Source: Acidobacteriota bacterium (GTDB taxonomy: Bacteria; Acidobacteriota; Terriglobia; Terriglobales; Acidobacteriaceae). Taken from it: DNA of 35,292 nt. Below, one piece after another: positions 25,585-34,096 of the stretch. Position 1 is the stretch's first letter. Every line of letters starts with the position of its first letter. Below the pieces are notes generated by a model. It was not told the DNA's origin. It saw only the letters and a list, made by a program, of their open reading frames with translations, and did not search any database. The stretch is taken from contig JAKBHH010000033.1 in NCBI GenBank assembly GCA_021836865.1, forward strand, positions 1-35,292, written 5' to 3'. The position numbers were made by a program, and so were the translations under genes.

Positions 25585-25702
25585 GTGGGAGGGAGAAACA
25601 AAATGGCATTGATTCTGGATTTCCGGATTCTTACCCTGTTTGCGTGACGGGCGTCACTCGCCAACCCGCCGGAGACCTCTCTCGCCGTAAGCCGCAGCAA
25701 GA

Positions 25703-26179
25703 TCAGGGCAGTGCCCGGCGCATGATCACTGCATCTTCCACCGGGTCAACGTAGTAGCGGGCGCGTCTGCCGGCCTCAACAAAGCCCAGCGCACAGTAGA
25801 AGACTTGCGCCCGCACGTTCGACGCGCGGACTTCCAGCAGGACCCGATCCACCTTCGCTCCCTGCAGCGCATCCGCCAGCGCCGTCCACAAAGCCCTTGC
25901 CGCTCCGCGCCTCTGCAATGCTGAGTCCACGGCAATGCTTTCCAGCTCGGACTCGGGCGGCATCAGACTGACCACGGCAAAACCCGCCAGCAAGCCCGTT
26001 GACCGATGCTCTGCAACCAGAGCCATGCGTCGCGGTGTGGCGCCAGGGGTCAGGGCTGCGGCGTAGGCTGCGCGCGGCCAATGCGGAGCCTCACGCAGAG
26101 CTGCGGCAATCTCCATGACACGGTCAAGGTCCGCGGCGGTCATAAAACGCACTTGAAACGCGTCTTCGTCCGGGTTCAT
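25703..26179 (-). CDS. rimI: Ribosomal-protein-alanine N-acetyltransferase-like GNAT
   Basis: The 158-residue protein has the GNAT fold: VRFMTAADLDRVMEIAAALR, ELESIAVDSALQRRGAARAL (the acetyl-CoA-binding QRRGxA loop) and LLEVRASNVRAQVFYCALGF, the RimI signature. RimI acetylates the N-terminal alanine of ribosomal protein S18. Other small substrates are possible. Its ATG overlaps the tsaB stop by four bases (ATGA). The tsaB-rimI pairing is common in bacteria and supports the name. Confidence 0.88.
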   Translation of the reverse strand: MNPDEDAFQVRFMTAADLDRVMEIAAALREAPHWPRAAYAAALTPGATPRRMALVAEHRSTGLLAGFAVVSLMPPESELESIAVDSALQRRGAARALWTALADALQGAKVDRVLLEVRASNVRAQVFYCALGFVEAGRRARYYVDPVEDAVIMRRALP

Positions 26180-26871
26180 CGCTTCCCCGGTTGCGGGACA
26201 GGCTCCGGTACCACCGGCCCGCCAAAAATCTCGGCGTCCGAGCGACGCAGATAATGACCGTCGAGCAGTGCAATGTCGTCAAAGGCGCGCGCGGCAATCC
26301 GCGGCAGTGCAAACTGCATGGCATCCGTCGCAGTGGGTGGCTCCACCGGAACCTGCTGTGCTGCAGGCCACGTGGCGAGCAGCAGAGCCACTGCCTCATC
26401 GCAGACGGCAATCCGCTCCGGCGCCGTCATTGCAGCCAATTCGTCTGTCCCGGCCAACATCTCCCGCGGTTCCGCGCCGGCAACGCCGATGCGCAGGAAG
26501 ACCTCCTGCCGATGGGCGTCCAGGGCGGCTGCCTCGGTCCCGGCCTTTTGCCCCAGTACCGCCAACCGCGAAACGGCCACGACCGGTATCTCTGCCGGCT
26601 CGGCCAGGCCCTTGGCCGCGCTAAGCCCCACACGCACGCCCGTAAAGCTGCCGGGGCCGGAAACCACAACCAATGCAGCCAGGTCACCCAGCGTCGCGCT
26701 GTGCCTCGCCAGCATCGCACCCACGGCGCTCACCAGCGTAGCGGAGTAGCTGCGACCCGCAAGCTCGGCCTGGTCTAGCAACGTCAGCGCCCCGCCCTGC
26801 AGCCGCGCCAGCGCCACCGAGCCAGAAGGCCCGCATGTGTCAATGCCGAGCAGGAGGCTGGCTTCCGGCAT
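26176..26871 (-). CDS. tsaB: tRNA threonylcarbamoyladenosine biosynthesis protein TsaB
   Basis: The 231-residue protein has the ASKHA start LLLGIDTCGPSGSVALARLQ and the characteristic block VVVSGPGSFTGVRVGLSAAK (about residues 69-88). TsaB is the scaffold partner of TsaD in t6A37 formation on ANN-decoding tRNAs. It lacks the metal-binding histidines of TsaD, as expected. The start at 26871 fits the first strand, although the ribosome-binding site is weak. It starts 9 bases after the upstream PLP-enzyme gene and overlaps rimI, so all three probably form one transcript. Confidence 0.93.
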   Translation of the reverse strand: MPEASLLLGIDTCGPSGSVALARLQGGALTLLDQAELAGRSYSATLVSAVGAMLARHSATLGDLAALVVVSGPGSFTGVRVGLSAAKGLAEPAEIPVVAVSRLAVLGQKAGTEAAALDAHRQEVFLRIGVAGAEPREMLAGTDELAAMTAPERIAVCDEAVALLLATWPAAQQVPVEPPTATDAMQFALPRIAARAFDDIALLDGHYLRRSDAEIFGGPVVPEPVPQPGKR

Positions 26872-26880
26872 GATATCCCG

Positions 26881-28029
26881 CTAAGCCTTTGCCAGGGCCT
26901 GGTCAAGATCGGCGATCAGGTCTTCCTTGTCCTCAATGCCGATGGACAGCCGGATGGTTCCCTGGGTAATCCCGGCAGCCTCGCGCTCGGCGTCCGTGAG
27001 GGCAGCATGGGTCGTGGTCGCCGAGTGCGAGGCTAGCGACTCAACCCCGCCCAGCGACTCGGCATTGAGAAAGATCGAGAGCGCGCCCAGAAAGCTTCCG
27101 GCCTTCTCGCGTGTGCCGATGTCAAAGCTCATCATGGAGCCGAAGCCCTTCTGCTGGCGCACGGCCAGCTCATATTGCGGATGGCTCTTCAGGCCCGGAT
27201 AGGCCAGACTCGCAACCTTGGGGTGCGTGGAGAGGAACTCCGCCACCGCGCGGCCATTCTCCTCGTGCTGCTTGATGCGCAGAGGCATGGTCTTGATGCC
27301 GCGCAGCACCAGGAAGCACTCGAAGGGCGAGAGAATGGCGCCTGCGGCCTTCTGGATAAGCAGGAAGCGATCTTTGTGCTCCGGCTTCGAGCCGATCAGC
27401 GCGCCGCCGATACCATCCGAGTGGCCGTTGAGATACTTGGTCGTCGAGTGCATTACGATGTCCGCTCCAAGCTCGAGGGGCCGCTGCAGCACGGGCGACA
27501 TGAAGGTGTTATCCACGCTGACTTCCACGCCGCGCGCATGGGCGATCCTGCTGATGGCGGCAATGTCGCTGAGCACCATCAGGGGGTTGCTTGGCGTCTC
27601 GATATGAATCAGCTTTGTGTTGGGCCGGATGGCTGCCTCAACGGCCTTCAGATCGCTTGTGTCCACGTACTCGATGGCAATGCCGTAGTGACTGACGATC
27701 TGATTGAACAGCCGCACCGTGCCTGCGTAGACGTTGTGCGAGCACACCACGTGGTCGCCGGCGCGCAACATGGCCACCAGTGCGGAAATAGCCGCCATGC
27801 CGCTGGCAAATGCGTGCCCGCTGAAGCCGCCTTCGAGCGTGGCCAGCGCCGTCTCCAGCCGGTCGCGCGTGGGGTTGCCGGCGCGCGAGTAATCCCAGCC
27901 GCGATCGGTCCCGATGCCGGTCAGCTCAAACGTCGAAGAGAGGTAGAGGGGCACATTCACAGCGCCCGTCTGCGGATCCGGGTGCTGCCCGGCATGCACG
28001 GCAAGAGTCGCGTACTTGTATGGGGACAT
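26881..28029 (-). CDS. Cystathionine gamma-synthase/lyase family PLP enzyme
   Basis: The 382-residue protein is a Cys/Met-metabolism PLP enzyme. YSRAGNPTRDRLETALATLE (about residues 48-67) binds the phosphate. FASGMAAISALVAMLRAGDH, IHIETPSNPLMVLSD, VSVDNTFMSPVLQRPLELGA and MHSTTKYLNGHSD with K198 follow, then SLGGVESLASHSATTTHAAL. Members make cystathionine from O-acyl-homoserine and cysteine or cleave it. Sequence alone does not separate MetB, MccB/CGL and homocysteine synthase here. The N-terminus (YATLAVHAGQHPDPQTGAVN) is complete. It leads the tsaB-rimI genes. Confidence 0.92.
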   Translation of the reverse strand: MSPYKYATLAVHAGQHPDPQTGAVNVPLYLSSTFELTGIGTDRGWDYSRAGNPTRDRLETALATLEGGFSGHAFASGMAAISALVAMLRAGDHVVCSHNVYAGTVRLFNQIVSHYGIAIEYVDTSDLKAVEAAIRPNTKLIHIETPSNPLMVLSDIAAISRIAHARGVEVSVDNTFMSPVLQRPLELGADIVMHSTTKYLNGHSDGIGGALIGSKPEHKDRFLLIQKAAGAILSPFECFLVLRGIKTMPLRIKQHEENGRAVAEFLSTHPKVASLAYPGLKSHPQYELAVRQQKGFGSMMSFDIGTREKAGSFLGALSIFLNAESLGGVESLASHSATTTHAALTDAEREAAGITQGTIRLSIGIEDKEDLIADLDQALAKA

Positions 28030-28161
28030 GATGAGGTTTTGTCAGACGCTCCTGACTTCTAGCTTATCGCGCCACACAAGCGCAGGTCACCCGCCCTCGC
28101 CCCTCGCCATCTCATTGCCGGCCATCGGGGCGCAGCGCGCGCAAACCATGCCGGCCTGCCT

Positions 28162-29226
28162 CTATCTGCTGGAAACGCCCGCTTTGCGCGGAGCGCGCGC
28201 CGACGGGAAATATCCGGTCCGAGTGCGCACCGACAGCTTGCCCATGCCCTGGGCCTCGGCGGTCACCTGCACGCGCCGGAAGCCAGGCTCGCTGCTCGGC
28301 TTGGTCGAGTGGTAGCCAATCGTGTACTGACTGCGGATGTCGCGCGCCACCTCGGCCGCAATGTCGTCCACCTGCTCCATGGAGCGGGGAAAGTAGGCCA
28401 CGCCGCCCGTCTCAGTGGAAAGCATCTCCAGCGCGCGGCGGGCGTGGCGCACCTCGGCATGCGTCATCTCGTCGCCAAACAGCAGCCCGATCGAGTAAAT
28501 CTCCGGCCCGGACAATTGCTGCACGCGACGGATGGTCTGCTCAAGGGTCAGCGTCGATGCGTTGTCCTCGCCGTCGGTAATCAGAATGAGCACCTGCTTG
28601 GGTCGCCGGGCGTCGGCCACCAGTTTGTCCGCCGAGGCCACCACGGCGTCATAGAGAGCCGTCCCACCGCGGGACTCAATGTGCCCGAGCCCATCGCGCA
28701 GCTTGTTCACATCCGAGGTAAAGTCCTGGTCAATAAACGCTTCATCGGAGAAATTGACCACGAATGCCTCGTCCTGCGGGTTCGATGCCTCAATCAGGTC
28801 CAGCGCGCTCTTGTTCACTGCCGGGCGTTTCTTGGACATGGACCCCGAGTTGTCCACCACCAGCGCGATGGAGACCGGCAGATCCGTGTGCTGGAAGCTG
28901 ATAATCGTTTGGCGGACGCCGTCCTCGAACACCTGAAAGTTGTCTTTCTTCAGGTCCTGCACCAGCCGGTTGCCTTCGAGCACGGTTGCCGCCAGCACCA
29001 CTTCTTCCACGTCTGTGCGCAGAACAAACTGGCCGCCCTCTTTCTGCACGGGCTGGCCCGCCGGCGAGGGCGCGCCGCCGGTGTCCGGGGAGCGGACCGG
29101 GTCGCGGTCGACGGTCAGGGGTGGGGCTTCCGTTCCCGGCGAAGGGGGCGGCGCCTGTTGGGCACACAACGGCATCGCCGTTGCCAGAAGAACAAGAGTC
29201 AGAGCAGCATTATTGCAAAGGCGCAT
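28162..29226 (-). CDS. Exported VWFA-domain protein of the acidobacterial type (downstream copy)
   Basis: From ATG 29226 the protein has 354 residues. It begins with a signal peptide (MRLCNNAALTLVLLATAMPL, cut near CAQ) and a proline-rich linker. A small beta domain follows (VVLAATVLEGNRLVQDLKKD, then NFQVFEDGVRQTIISF), then a VWFA domain with the MIDAS motif DNSGSMS at about residues 125-131 and ILITDGEDNAS. The tail ends RSQYTIGYHSTKPSSEPGFR, then VQVTAEAQG. The order DL..DNFQVFEDG - VWFA - YTIGY - VRTRTGYF is that of the acidobacterial VWFA family (TIGR03436). These are thought to be secreted or surface proteins of unknown role. The start lies inside the end of the preceding gene (17-base overlap). 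Confidence 0.9.
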   Translation of the reverse strand: MRLCNNAALTLVLLATAMPLCAQQAPPPSPGTEAPPLTVDRDPVRSPDTGGAPSPAGQPVQKEGGQFVLRTDVEEVVLAATVLEGNRLVQDLKKDNFQVFEDGVRQTIISFQHTDLPVSIALVVDNSGSMSKKRPAVNKSALDLIEASNPQDEAFVVNFSDEAFIDQDFTSDVNKLRDGLGHIESRGGTALYDAVVASADKLVADARRPKQVLILITDGEDNASTLTLEQTIRRVQQLSGPEIYSIGLLFGDEMTHAEVRHARRALEMLSTETGGVAYFPRSMEQVDDIAAEVARDIRSQYTIGYHSTKPSSEPGFRRVQVTAEAQGMGKLSVRTRTGYFPSARAPRKAGVSSR

Positions 29227-30289
29227 AGTATCCCGTACGTGCATGGACAGTCAGTGCAGGCAATCCCGGCGGAGGATTGAGCTTCACCTTCACTTTACGC
29301 CACTTGCCGTCGCGGGTCAGGTTTCCGGGCGTGTACCCGATCACATACTGATTGCGCAGCTCGGTCGAAATCTTCTCCGCAATGTCGCCCATCTCGGAGA
29401 CGTCATCGACCCGGTACATGCGCCCGCCCGTCTGCTCACTGATTTCATTCAGCAGAGCGGGGCCGGTACGTTCCTCCGGCGTGGCCGCGTAGGGATCAAA
29501 GATGCCGATCGAGTAGATCTCCACCGCCGACTCCCGCACCTGTGCCCTCACCTCACCCTCCGTGTAGCGCGAGCGATTGTCGCCGCCGTCAGAGACCACC
29601 AGCAGCGCCTTGCGCTCATGCCGGGCCTCTTTCATCTTCATCAGGCTGTAGTAGATTGCGTCCAGCAGCGCCGTTCTGTGACCGCTGCGCACCGTGGCCA
29701 GCCGCGACTGGATGTCATCGACGGAGCTGGTAAAGTCCTCAATCAGCTCGGGGCGGTCGTTGAAGCCCACCACAAAGAACTCATCCTCAGGATTCGCGGT
29801 CTTGATGAACTGCACAATGGATGCCCGTGCGCGGGTGAGCTTGGTGCTCATGGAACCGGAAAGGTCGAAGATGATGCCAATCGAAACCGGTGCATCCTCA
29901 TTCGCAAACGTCCGGATCTTCTGCTCCCCGCCGTTCTCGTAGACTTTGAAGTCTTCCTGTTCAAGGCCGGTCACCAGTCGGTTCATCGGGTCCGTTACCG
30001 TGATGGGCACCAGCACCATATCCACGTTCATGCGAAGCATGGCTCCCGGCCGCGCGTGAAGCGCCGCGGGACCGGTCAGCGGGGGAGCTTCGGCGCCGCT
30101 GGGCGCGCCGGTCGCCGGCGTTGCGGACCCGGGCGCCGGTACGTGCGCCTTGTTGAGTGGATCTTCCTGCGAAAACGCTGAAAGTGCGCACAGAAGCCCG
30201 GCAAGCAGGCAAAGCCGGGCAGTGCCGCGCGCACCGCAAAACCTGTTGCGCCGGCCCCGGTTGACCCGCTGAGTGGGAAGCGTCCTCAT
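29210..30289 (-). CDS. Exported VWFA-domain protein of the acidobacterial type (upstream copy)
   Basis: From ATG 30289 the protein has 359 residues. The basic N-terminus and hydrophobic stretch (ARLCLLAGLLCALSAFSQ) form a signal peptide, followed by an alanine/proline-rich linker. The beta domain is VLVPITVTDPMNRLVTGLEQ, then EDFKVYENGGEQKI. The VWFA domain has the MIDAS motif DLSGSMS at about residues 142-148 and LLVVSDGGDNRSRYTEGEV, and the protein ends RNQYVIGYTPGNLTRDGKWR and HARTGYYAPLQ. It is a diverged duplicate of the next gene and overlaps it by 17 bases, so the two are co-translated. The frame open to 30385 lacks a signal. Confidence 0.9.
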   Translation of the reverse strand: MRTLPTQRVNRGRRNRFCGARGTARLCLLAGLLCALSAFSQEDPLNKAHVPAPGSATPATGAPSGAEAPPLTGPAALHARPGAMLRMNVDMVLVPITVTDPMNRLVTGLEQEDFKVYENGGEQKIRTFANEDAPVSIGIIFDLSGSMSTKLTRARASIVQFIKTANPEDEFFVVGFNDRPELIEDFTSSVDDIQSRLATVRSGHRTALLDAIYYSLMKMKEARHERKALLVVSDGGDNRSRYTEGEVRAQVRESAVEIYSIGIFDPYAATPEERTGPALLNEISEQTGGRMYRVDDVSEMGDIAEKISTELRNQYVIGYTPGNLTRDGKWRKVKVKLNPPPGLPALTVHARTGYYAPLQ

Positions 30290-30508
30290 GTCGCGACACC
30301 TGGGATTGTGGCTGATAGTAGCACGGCCAAGGGCTCGCGCGCTCTTAACCCGCAGCTCACGCTGGCCCTGTTTGCGTCCCGTCAAACTCAGGACCGGTCC
30401 ATGCTGCTGGGATACAATCGAGCCTGAGCGCCTAGCCTGTAGCCATCCTTCGCTATGGGAATCTCGGGCGCAAATTCCGCCGTTTCAACGGGGAGCACGA
30501 CAAACAGG

Positions 30509-31834
30509 ATGGCCAGCATCTACCCATTCCGCGCCTGGCACTACAATCAAACCGCGGTCCGGCTGGAAGATGTCGTAACCCAGCCCTACGACAAAATCTC
30601 ACCGGCCATGCAGCAGGCCTATTACCAGCGCAGCCCCTATAACCTGGTCCGCATCATCCTTGGCCTGCCTGAGCTGTTTGATGCCGAACGCAGGGAAAGT
30701 GTTTACACTCGCGCCGCACGCGACTTCCGCTCCTGGCGCGACCAAGGCGTTTTGATCCAGGAAACAGACCCGTGCGTCTACGCCTATGCGCAGCGCTTCA
30801 AGGCGCCGGGCACGGAGACGGTCCAGGAGCGTCGCGGCCTGATCGCGCTGGGCAAGCTCCACGATTATGCCGACCAGGTCGTCTTCCGCCATGAGCACAC
30901 GCTCTCCAGACCGAAGAGCGACCGGCTCAACCTGCTGGAGGCCACGCGCGCCCACTTCGGCCAGATATTCATGCTCTACTCTGACCCGGCCCGCAGCGTG
31001 GAAAGCATCCTCTACGACCGCGCCGCGACGGCGGATGTAGAAGTCACCGACGAATACGGCGTGCTGCACCGCGCGTGGCGCATCGGCGACCCGGCCACCA
31101 TTCGCCTCCTCACCACGGCCATGGCCGACAAGAAACTCATCATCGCTGACGGCCACCACCGCTACGAGACCGCGCTCAGGTACTCCAGGGAACACGCACC
31201 GGACGCGGTAGCCAAAGCCGAACACAGCACCAGCCAGTTGCCTCAGCCGGCGTATCCTGAGGCGGCCGTGATGATGACCTTCGTCAACATGGACTCGGAT
31301 GGACTCCTCATCCTGCCCACGCACCGCGTCGTCCACAGCCTGGACGGTTTTATTCCTGAGGAGTTTCTCCGCGCCGCGTCGGAGTTCTTCACCGTCTATC
31401 CGATGCCCGCCGCAGACGCCTCTGCCCGCCTCGCCATACTCCACAGCCAGCAGGGACCAGCCTTCATCGCAGTCACACACGCGGGGGCTGTCCTGCTGCG
31501 CTCAAGACCCGAAGCCGCGGCGGCTGCCCTGGCAGGCCTGCCCGAGCATCAGCGCCAGCTTGACCTGGTTCACCTCCACTCGATTGTTCTCGACCGGCTT
31601 CTTGGGCTTGACGCCGAGAAAGTGCGCGAGCAGACGCACATCCGCTATCTGCGCGACGCTGACGAGGCCGTCAGCCAGGTGCGCAGCGGTCAGGCCAACA
31701 TCGCATTTCTTACCAACCCAGTCACGCTGGAGCAGCTCCGGGAGGTGGCATTCGCGGGTGCCGTGATGCCCCAGAAGTCTACTGACTTTTACCCCAAGCT
31801 GCTCAGCGGCCTGACGATTTATGCGCTGGATTGA
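30509..31834 (+). CDS. DUF1015 family protein (putative HTH-containing, SerK-like group)
   Basis: The 441-residue protein shows the DUF1015 blocks: ASIYPFRAWHYNQ at the start, VVTQPYDKISPAMQQAYYQR, SPYNLVRI, FRSWRDQGVLIQE, VFRHEHTLSRPKSDRLNLLE, LIIADGHHRYETALRY (about residues 210-225) and AFLTNPVTLEQLREVAFAGA followed by VMPQKSTDFYPK. ADGHHRYET is diagnostic. The family is related to archaeal free-serine kinases, but the bacterial role is not established. ATG 30509 is preferred because the conserved start begins there, though its ribosome-binding site is poor. It begins a four-gene string with overlapping ends that leads to murI. Confidence 0.88.
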   Translation: MASIYPFRAWHYNQTAVRLEDVVTQPYDKISPAMQQAYYQRSPYNLVRIILGLPELFDAERRESVYTRAARDFRSWRDQGVLIQETDPCVYAYAQRFKAPGTETVQERRGLIALGKLHDYADQVVFRHEHTLSRPKSDRLNLLEATRAHFGQIFMLYSDPARSVESILYDRAATADVEVTDEYGVLHRAWRIGDPATIRLLTTAMADKKLIIADGHHRYETALRYSREHAPDAVAKAEHSTSQLPQPAYPEAAVMMTFVNMDSDGLLILPTHRVVHSLDGFIPEEFLRAASEFFTVYPMPAADASARLAILHSQQGPAFIAVTHAGAVLLRSRPEAAAAALAGLPEHQRQLDLVHLHSIVLDRLLGLDAEKVREQTHIRYLRDADEAVSQVRSGQANIAFLTNPVTLEQLREVAFAGAVMPQKSTDFYPKLLSGLTIYALD

Positions 31835-32498
31835 GCGGGCTCTCGCCTGCGCCGCGCTGGCGGCGTTGCCGGCTGCCGCGCAACAGTCGCCGGCCGCGCC
31901 ATCGGCGCATTTTGTCGTGGTGCTGGACGCGGCCCACGGCGGCACAGACCCCGGCGGCAGACTCGCCGGAGGCCAGGCGGAAAAGGCCGCTACGCTGGCC
32001 CTGAGCGTGCGTCTTCGCTCTCTGCTCGCCGCGCGCGGCATCGCCGTGGTCACCACCCGCGAGTCCGATACGACGCTCGATCCGAACAGCCGGGCCGCAA
32101 TTGCCAACCATGCCAAAGCGCAGGTCTGTCTGAGCCTGCACGTCAGTGAGAGCGGCTCCGGCGTCCACCTTTTTGTCTCGTCGCTCGCTCCCGCGCAGTC
32201 AAGTCTCTTCCTGCCCTGGAAAACCGCGCAGGCAGCGTTGGTCACGCGCAGCCTGGCGCTGGCAGGAGCGCTCAACGCCTCCCTGCAGCACGCCGGCCTG
32301 AATGTGACACTCGGCCGGACTTCGCTGCCCGGCCTCGACAGCATGACCTGCCCCGCGGTCGCCGTAGAGTTGGCCCCGGAACGAGCGCAGGACGGCACAG
32401 TAACCGCGGAACCCGATGACGCCGACTATCGGGCCAAAGCCGCCGCGGCGCTGGCCGCCGCCGTCCTGGAATTTCGCCTGGAGCCGCGCCAGCCATGA
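31821..32498 (+). CDS. Exported N-acetylmuramoyl-L-alanine amidase (Amidase_3)
   Basis: The 225-residue protein has a signal peptide (MRWIERALACAALAALPAAA) and a compact Amidase_3 domain. The zinc and catalytic residues are present: H39 (VVLDAAHGGTDPGG), E54 (GQAEKAATLALS), H107 (VCLSLHVSES) and the general-base glutamate E183 (PAVAVELAPE). It should cleave the bond between MurNAc and the stem peptide in the periplasm. It is shorter than AmiC-type proteins and lacks an AMIN domain. The start overlaps the DUF1015 gene by 14 bases. Confidence 0.88.
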   Translation: MRWIERALACAALAALPAAAQQSPAAPSAHFVVVLDAAHGGTDPGGRLAGGQAEKAATLALSVRLRSLLAARGIAVVTTRESDTTLDPNSRAAIANHAKAQVCLSLHVSESGSGVHLFVSSLAPAQSSLFLPWKTAQAALVTRSLALAGALNASLQHAGLNVTLGRTSLPGLDSMTCPAVAVELAPERAQDGTVTAEPDDADYRAKAAAALAAAVLEFRLEPRQP

Positions 32499-33121
32499 TT
32501 CCCCGCTACCAGAGGGTGATCCTCATCGTGCTGCTGGCTGCCTCGCTGGCCATGGCCGGCATCTTGTGGCATCTGCGCCAGCGCGCCCACCAGCGCCTGC
32601 TGGCCGGCGAGGACTCCGCGCCGACCCAGGCACCGGAGGTGGCGCCCGCCGAGCAGGCTACACTGGTGGCCGCCAGCGACGCCGACGGCTCTCTGCTTGC
32701 TCAGGATCGTTCCCTGCCACTCCCCGCCGATCCCGGCGCGCGGGCCCGCGTACTTCTTGGCAAACTGCTGGATCTCTATGCCGCGCCGGACGCAGCACAT
32801 CCTGTGCCCGGTGGCGCGCCTGGCATCGCGCAGGTCTTTCTGCTGCCTGCCCCTGGCCCGAAAGATCCCCAGACGCCCGACGCCGAACTGGCCGTCGTGA
32901 ACCTGACGGGCGCGTTTGCCGCCAGCCACCCCTCGGGCATCGAAACGGAATCCCTCACCGTGCTGTCCATCTGCGCAACCTTGCGCGCCAACCTGCCGCG
33001 CGTCACGCAGGTGCGCTTTCTGGTAGATGGCCAGCCGCGACCCACGCTGGCCGGCCACGCCGACCTCACTCGCACCTACCTGACGGCGGACGCCGTCCCC
33101 ACGGGAGGAACCACGCCGTGA
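32495..33121 (+). CDS. GerMN-domain protein (GerM-like) with an N-terminal membrane anchor
   Basis: The 208-residue protein has a membrane anchor (VILIVLLAASLAMAGILWHL, about residues 8-27), a low-complexity linker and a GerMN-type domain at about 75-200. The pattern AELAVVNLTGAFAASHPSGI, ETESLTVLSICATLRANLPR and VTQVRFLVDGQP is typical. In Bacillus, GerM affects sporulation and germination; in non-sporulating bacteria the role seems tied to the cell wall. It overlaps the amidase gene by ATGA and murI by GTGA. The same gene order, amidase-GerM-murI, suggests a peptidoglycan remodelling unit. Confidence 0.82.
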   Translation: MIPRYQRVILIVLLAASLAMAGILWHLRQRAHQRLLAGEDSAPTQAPEVAPAEQATLVAASDADGSLLAQDRSLPLPADPGARARVLLGKLLDLYAAPDAAHPVPGGAPGIAQVFLLPAPGPKDPQTPDAELAVVNLTGAFAASHPSGIETESLTVLSICATLRANLPRVTQVRFLVDGQPRPTLAGHADLTRTYLTADAVPTGGTTP

Positions 33122-33987
33122 AACAGCCTGCAACCGGCCTCGCGTCCGCTCCCACCATCGGCGTCTTTGACTCGGGCTTTGGCGGCCTCACCGTGCTGCA
33201 GGCGCTCATCGCCCGCCTGCCCCGCGCCCGCTATGCGTTCCTCGGCGACACCGCCCGCCTGCCTTACGGATCCAAGTCCCGCCGCACCATCGCCCGTTAC
33301 GCCATTGAGAGCGCCCAGTTCCTGGTCCGCGAACAAGGCGCCGAGTTCCTGGTCATCGCCTGCAACACCGCCAGCGCCCTCGCGCTCGACGCCATTCAGG
33401 AGGCGGTTCCTGTGCCGGTGCTGGGTGTGATTGAGCCCGGCGCGCAGGCCGCCCGTGCAGCCTCCAGATGCGGAGACGTGCTCGTCATTGCCACGGATGC
33501 CACCGTGCAAAGCCATGCCTATGCCGCTGCCTGCAACGCCCGCAATCTTCGCGCCCTTGAGAAGGCTTGCCCGCTGCTCGTCCCCCTGGTTGAAGAGGGA
33601 TGGACCGGCCATCCCGTCACCGCCGAGGTCATCCGGATCTATCTTGCGGAACTGAACGCCGAAGCCACTGCACGGAACATGAACCCCGACGTGCTCGTCC
33701 TGGGTTGCACGCACTATCCCCTGCTGCGGCCGCTCATTGAGGCTGCCGTTCCGCCAGGCGTGCGGGTGATCGACTCCGCCGCAGCCGCCGCCGAAGCCGC
33801 TGTGCATCTGTTCAACGGCCGCGCTGCGCCCGCTGCAACACTGGACCCCGAGGCATCATCCAACACCGCCGCAGACACAGAGATTCACTGCTTTGCCACT
33901 GACTCGGTCGAGAAGTTCGAGCGCCTCGGATCGCGCTTTCTGGGCCGCCCGGTAGGCAGCGTGAAACTTGTTGATCTGGGCGGGTGA
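33118..33987 (+). CDS. murI: Glutamate racemase
   Basis: MurI makes D-glutamate for peptidoglycan. From GTG 33118 the protein has 289 residues. It has IGVFDSGFGGLTVLQALIAR, GDTARLPYGSKS, the first catalytic cysteine in IACNTASALAL (C82) and the second in LVLGCTHYPLLRP (C197). It ends in ATDSVEKFERLGSRFLGRPV, the normal MurI tail. GGGAGGA lies 8 bases upstream of GTG, and the start overlaps the GerM-like stop (GTGA), which together settle the start; the frame open to 32416 is a shadow. Confidence 0.97.
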   Translation: MKQPATGLASAPTIGVFDSGFGGLTVLQALIARLPRARYAFLGDTARLPYGSKSRRTIARYAIESAQFLVREQGAEFLVIACNTASALALDAIQEAVPVPVLGVIEPGAQAARAASRCGDVLVIATDATVQSHAYAAACNARNLRALEKACPLLVPLVEEGWTGHPVTAEVIRIYLAELNAEATARNMNPDVLVLGCTHYPLLRPLIEAAVPPGVRVIDSAAAAAEAAVHLFNGRAAPAATLDPEASSNTAADTEIHCFATDSVEKFERLGSRFLGRPVGSVKLVDLGG

Positions 33988-34096
33988 GACGCAGCCGATC
34001 GCGAAGAACTGCGGAAGCGCTCTGGTATCCTGAAAGGAGGTTGGCCAGGGGTTTCCCCACGCTGCGCAGGAACCATTTGGAGGAACAGAGACAAGC

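Noticed and set aside
28940-30181. A 413-codon open frame on the plus strand
   Set aside because: It is antisense to the two VWFA genes, is rich in His/Arg/Gln as typical of shadow frames, and has no ribosome-binding site.
32416-33117. Long upstream extension of the murI frame
   Set aside because: MurI homology starts at GTG 33118 with a good ribosome-binding site, and the extension is a shifted reading of the amidase and GerM-like genes.
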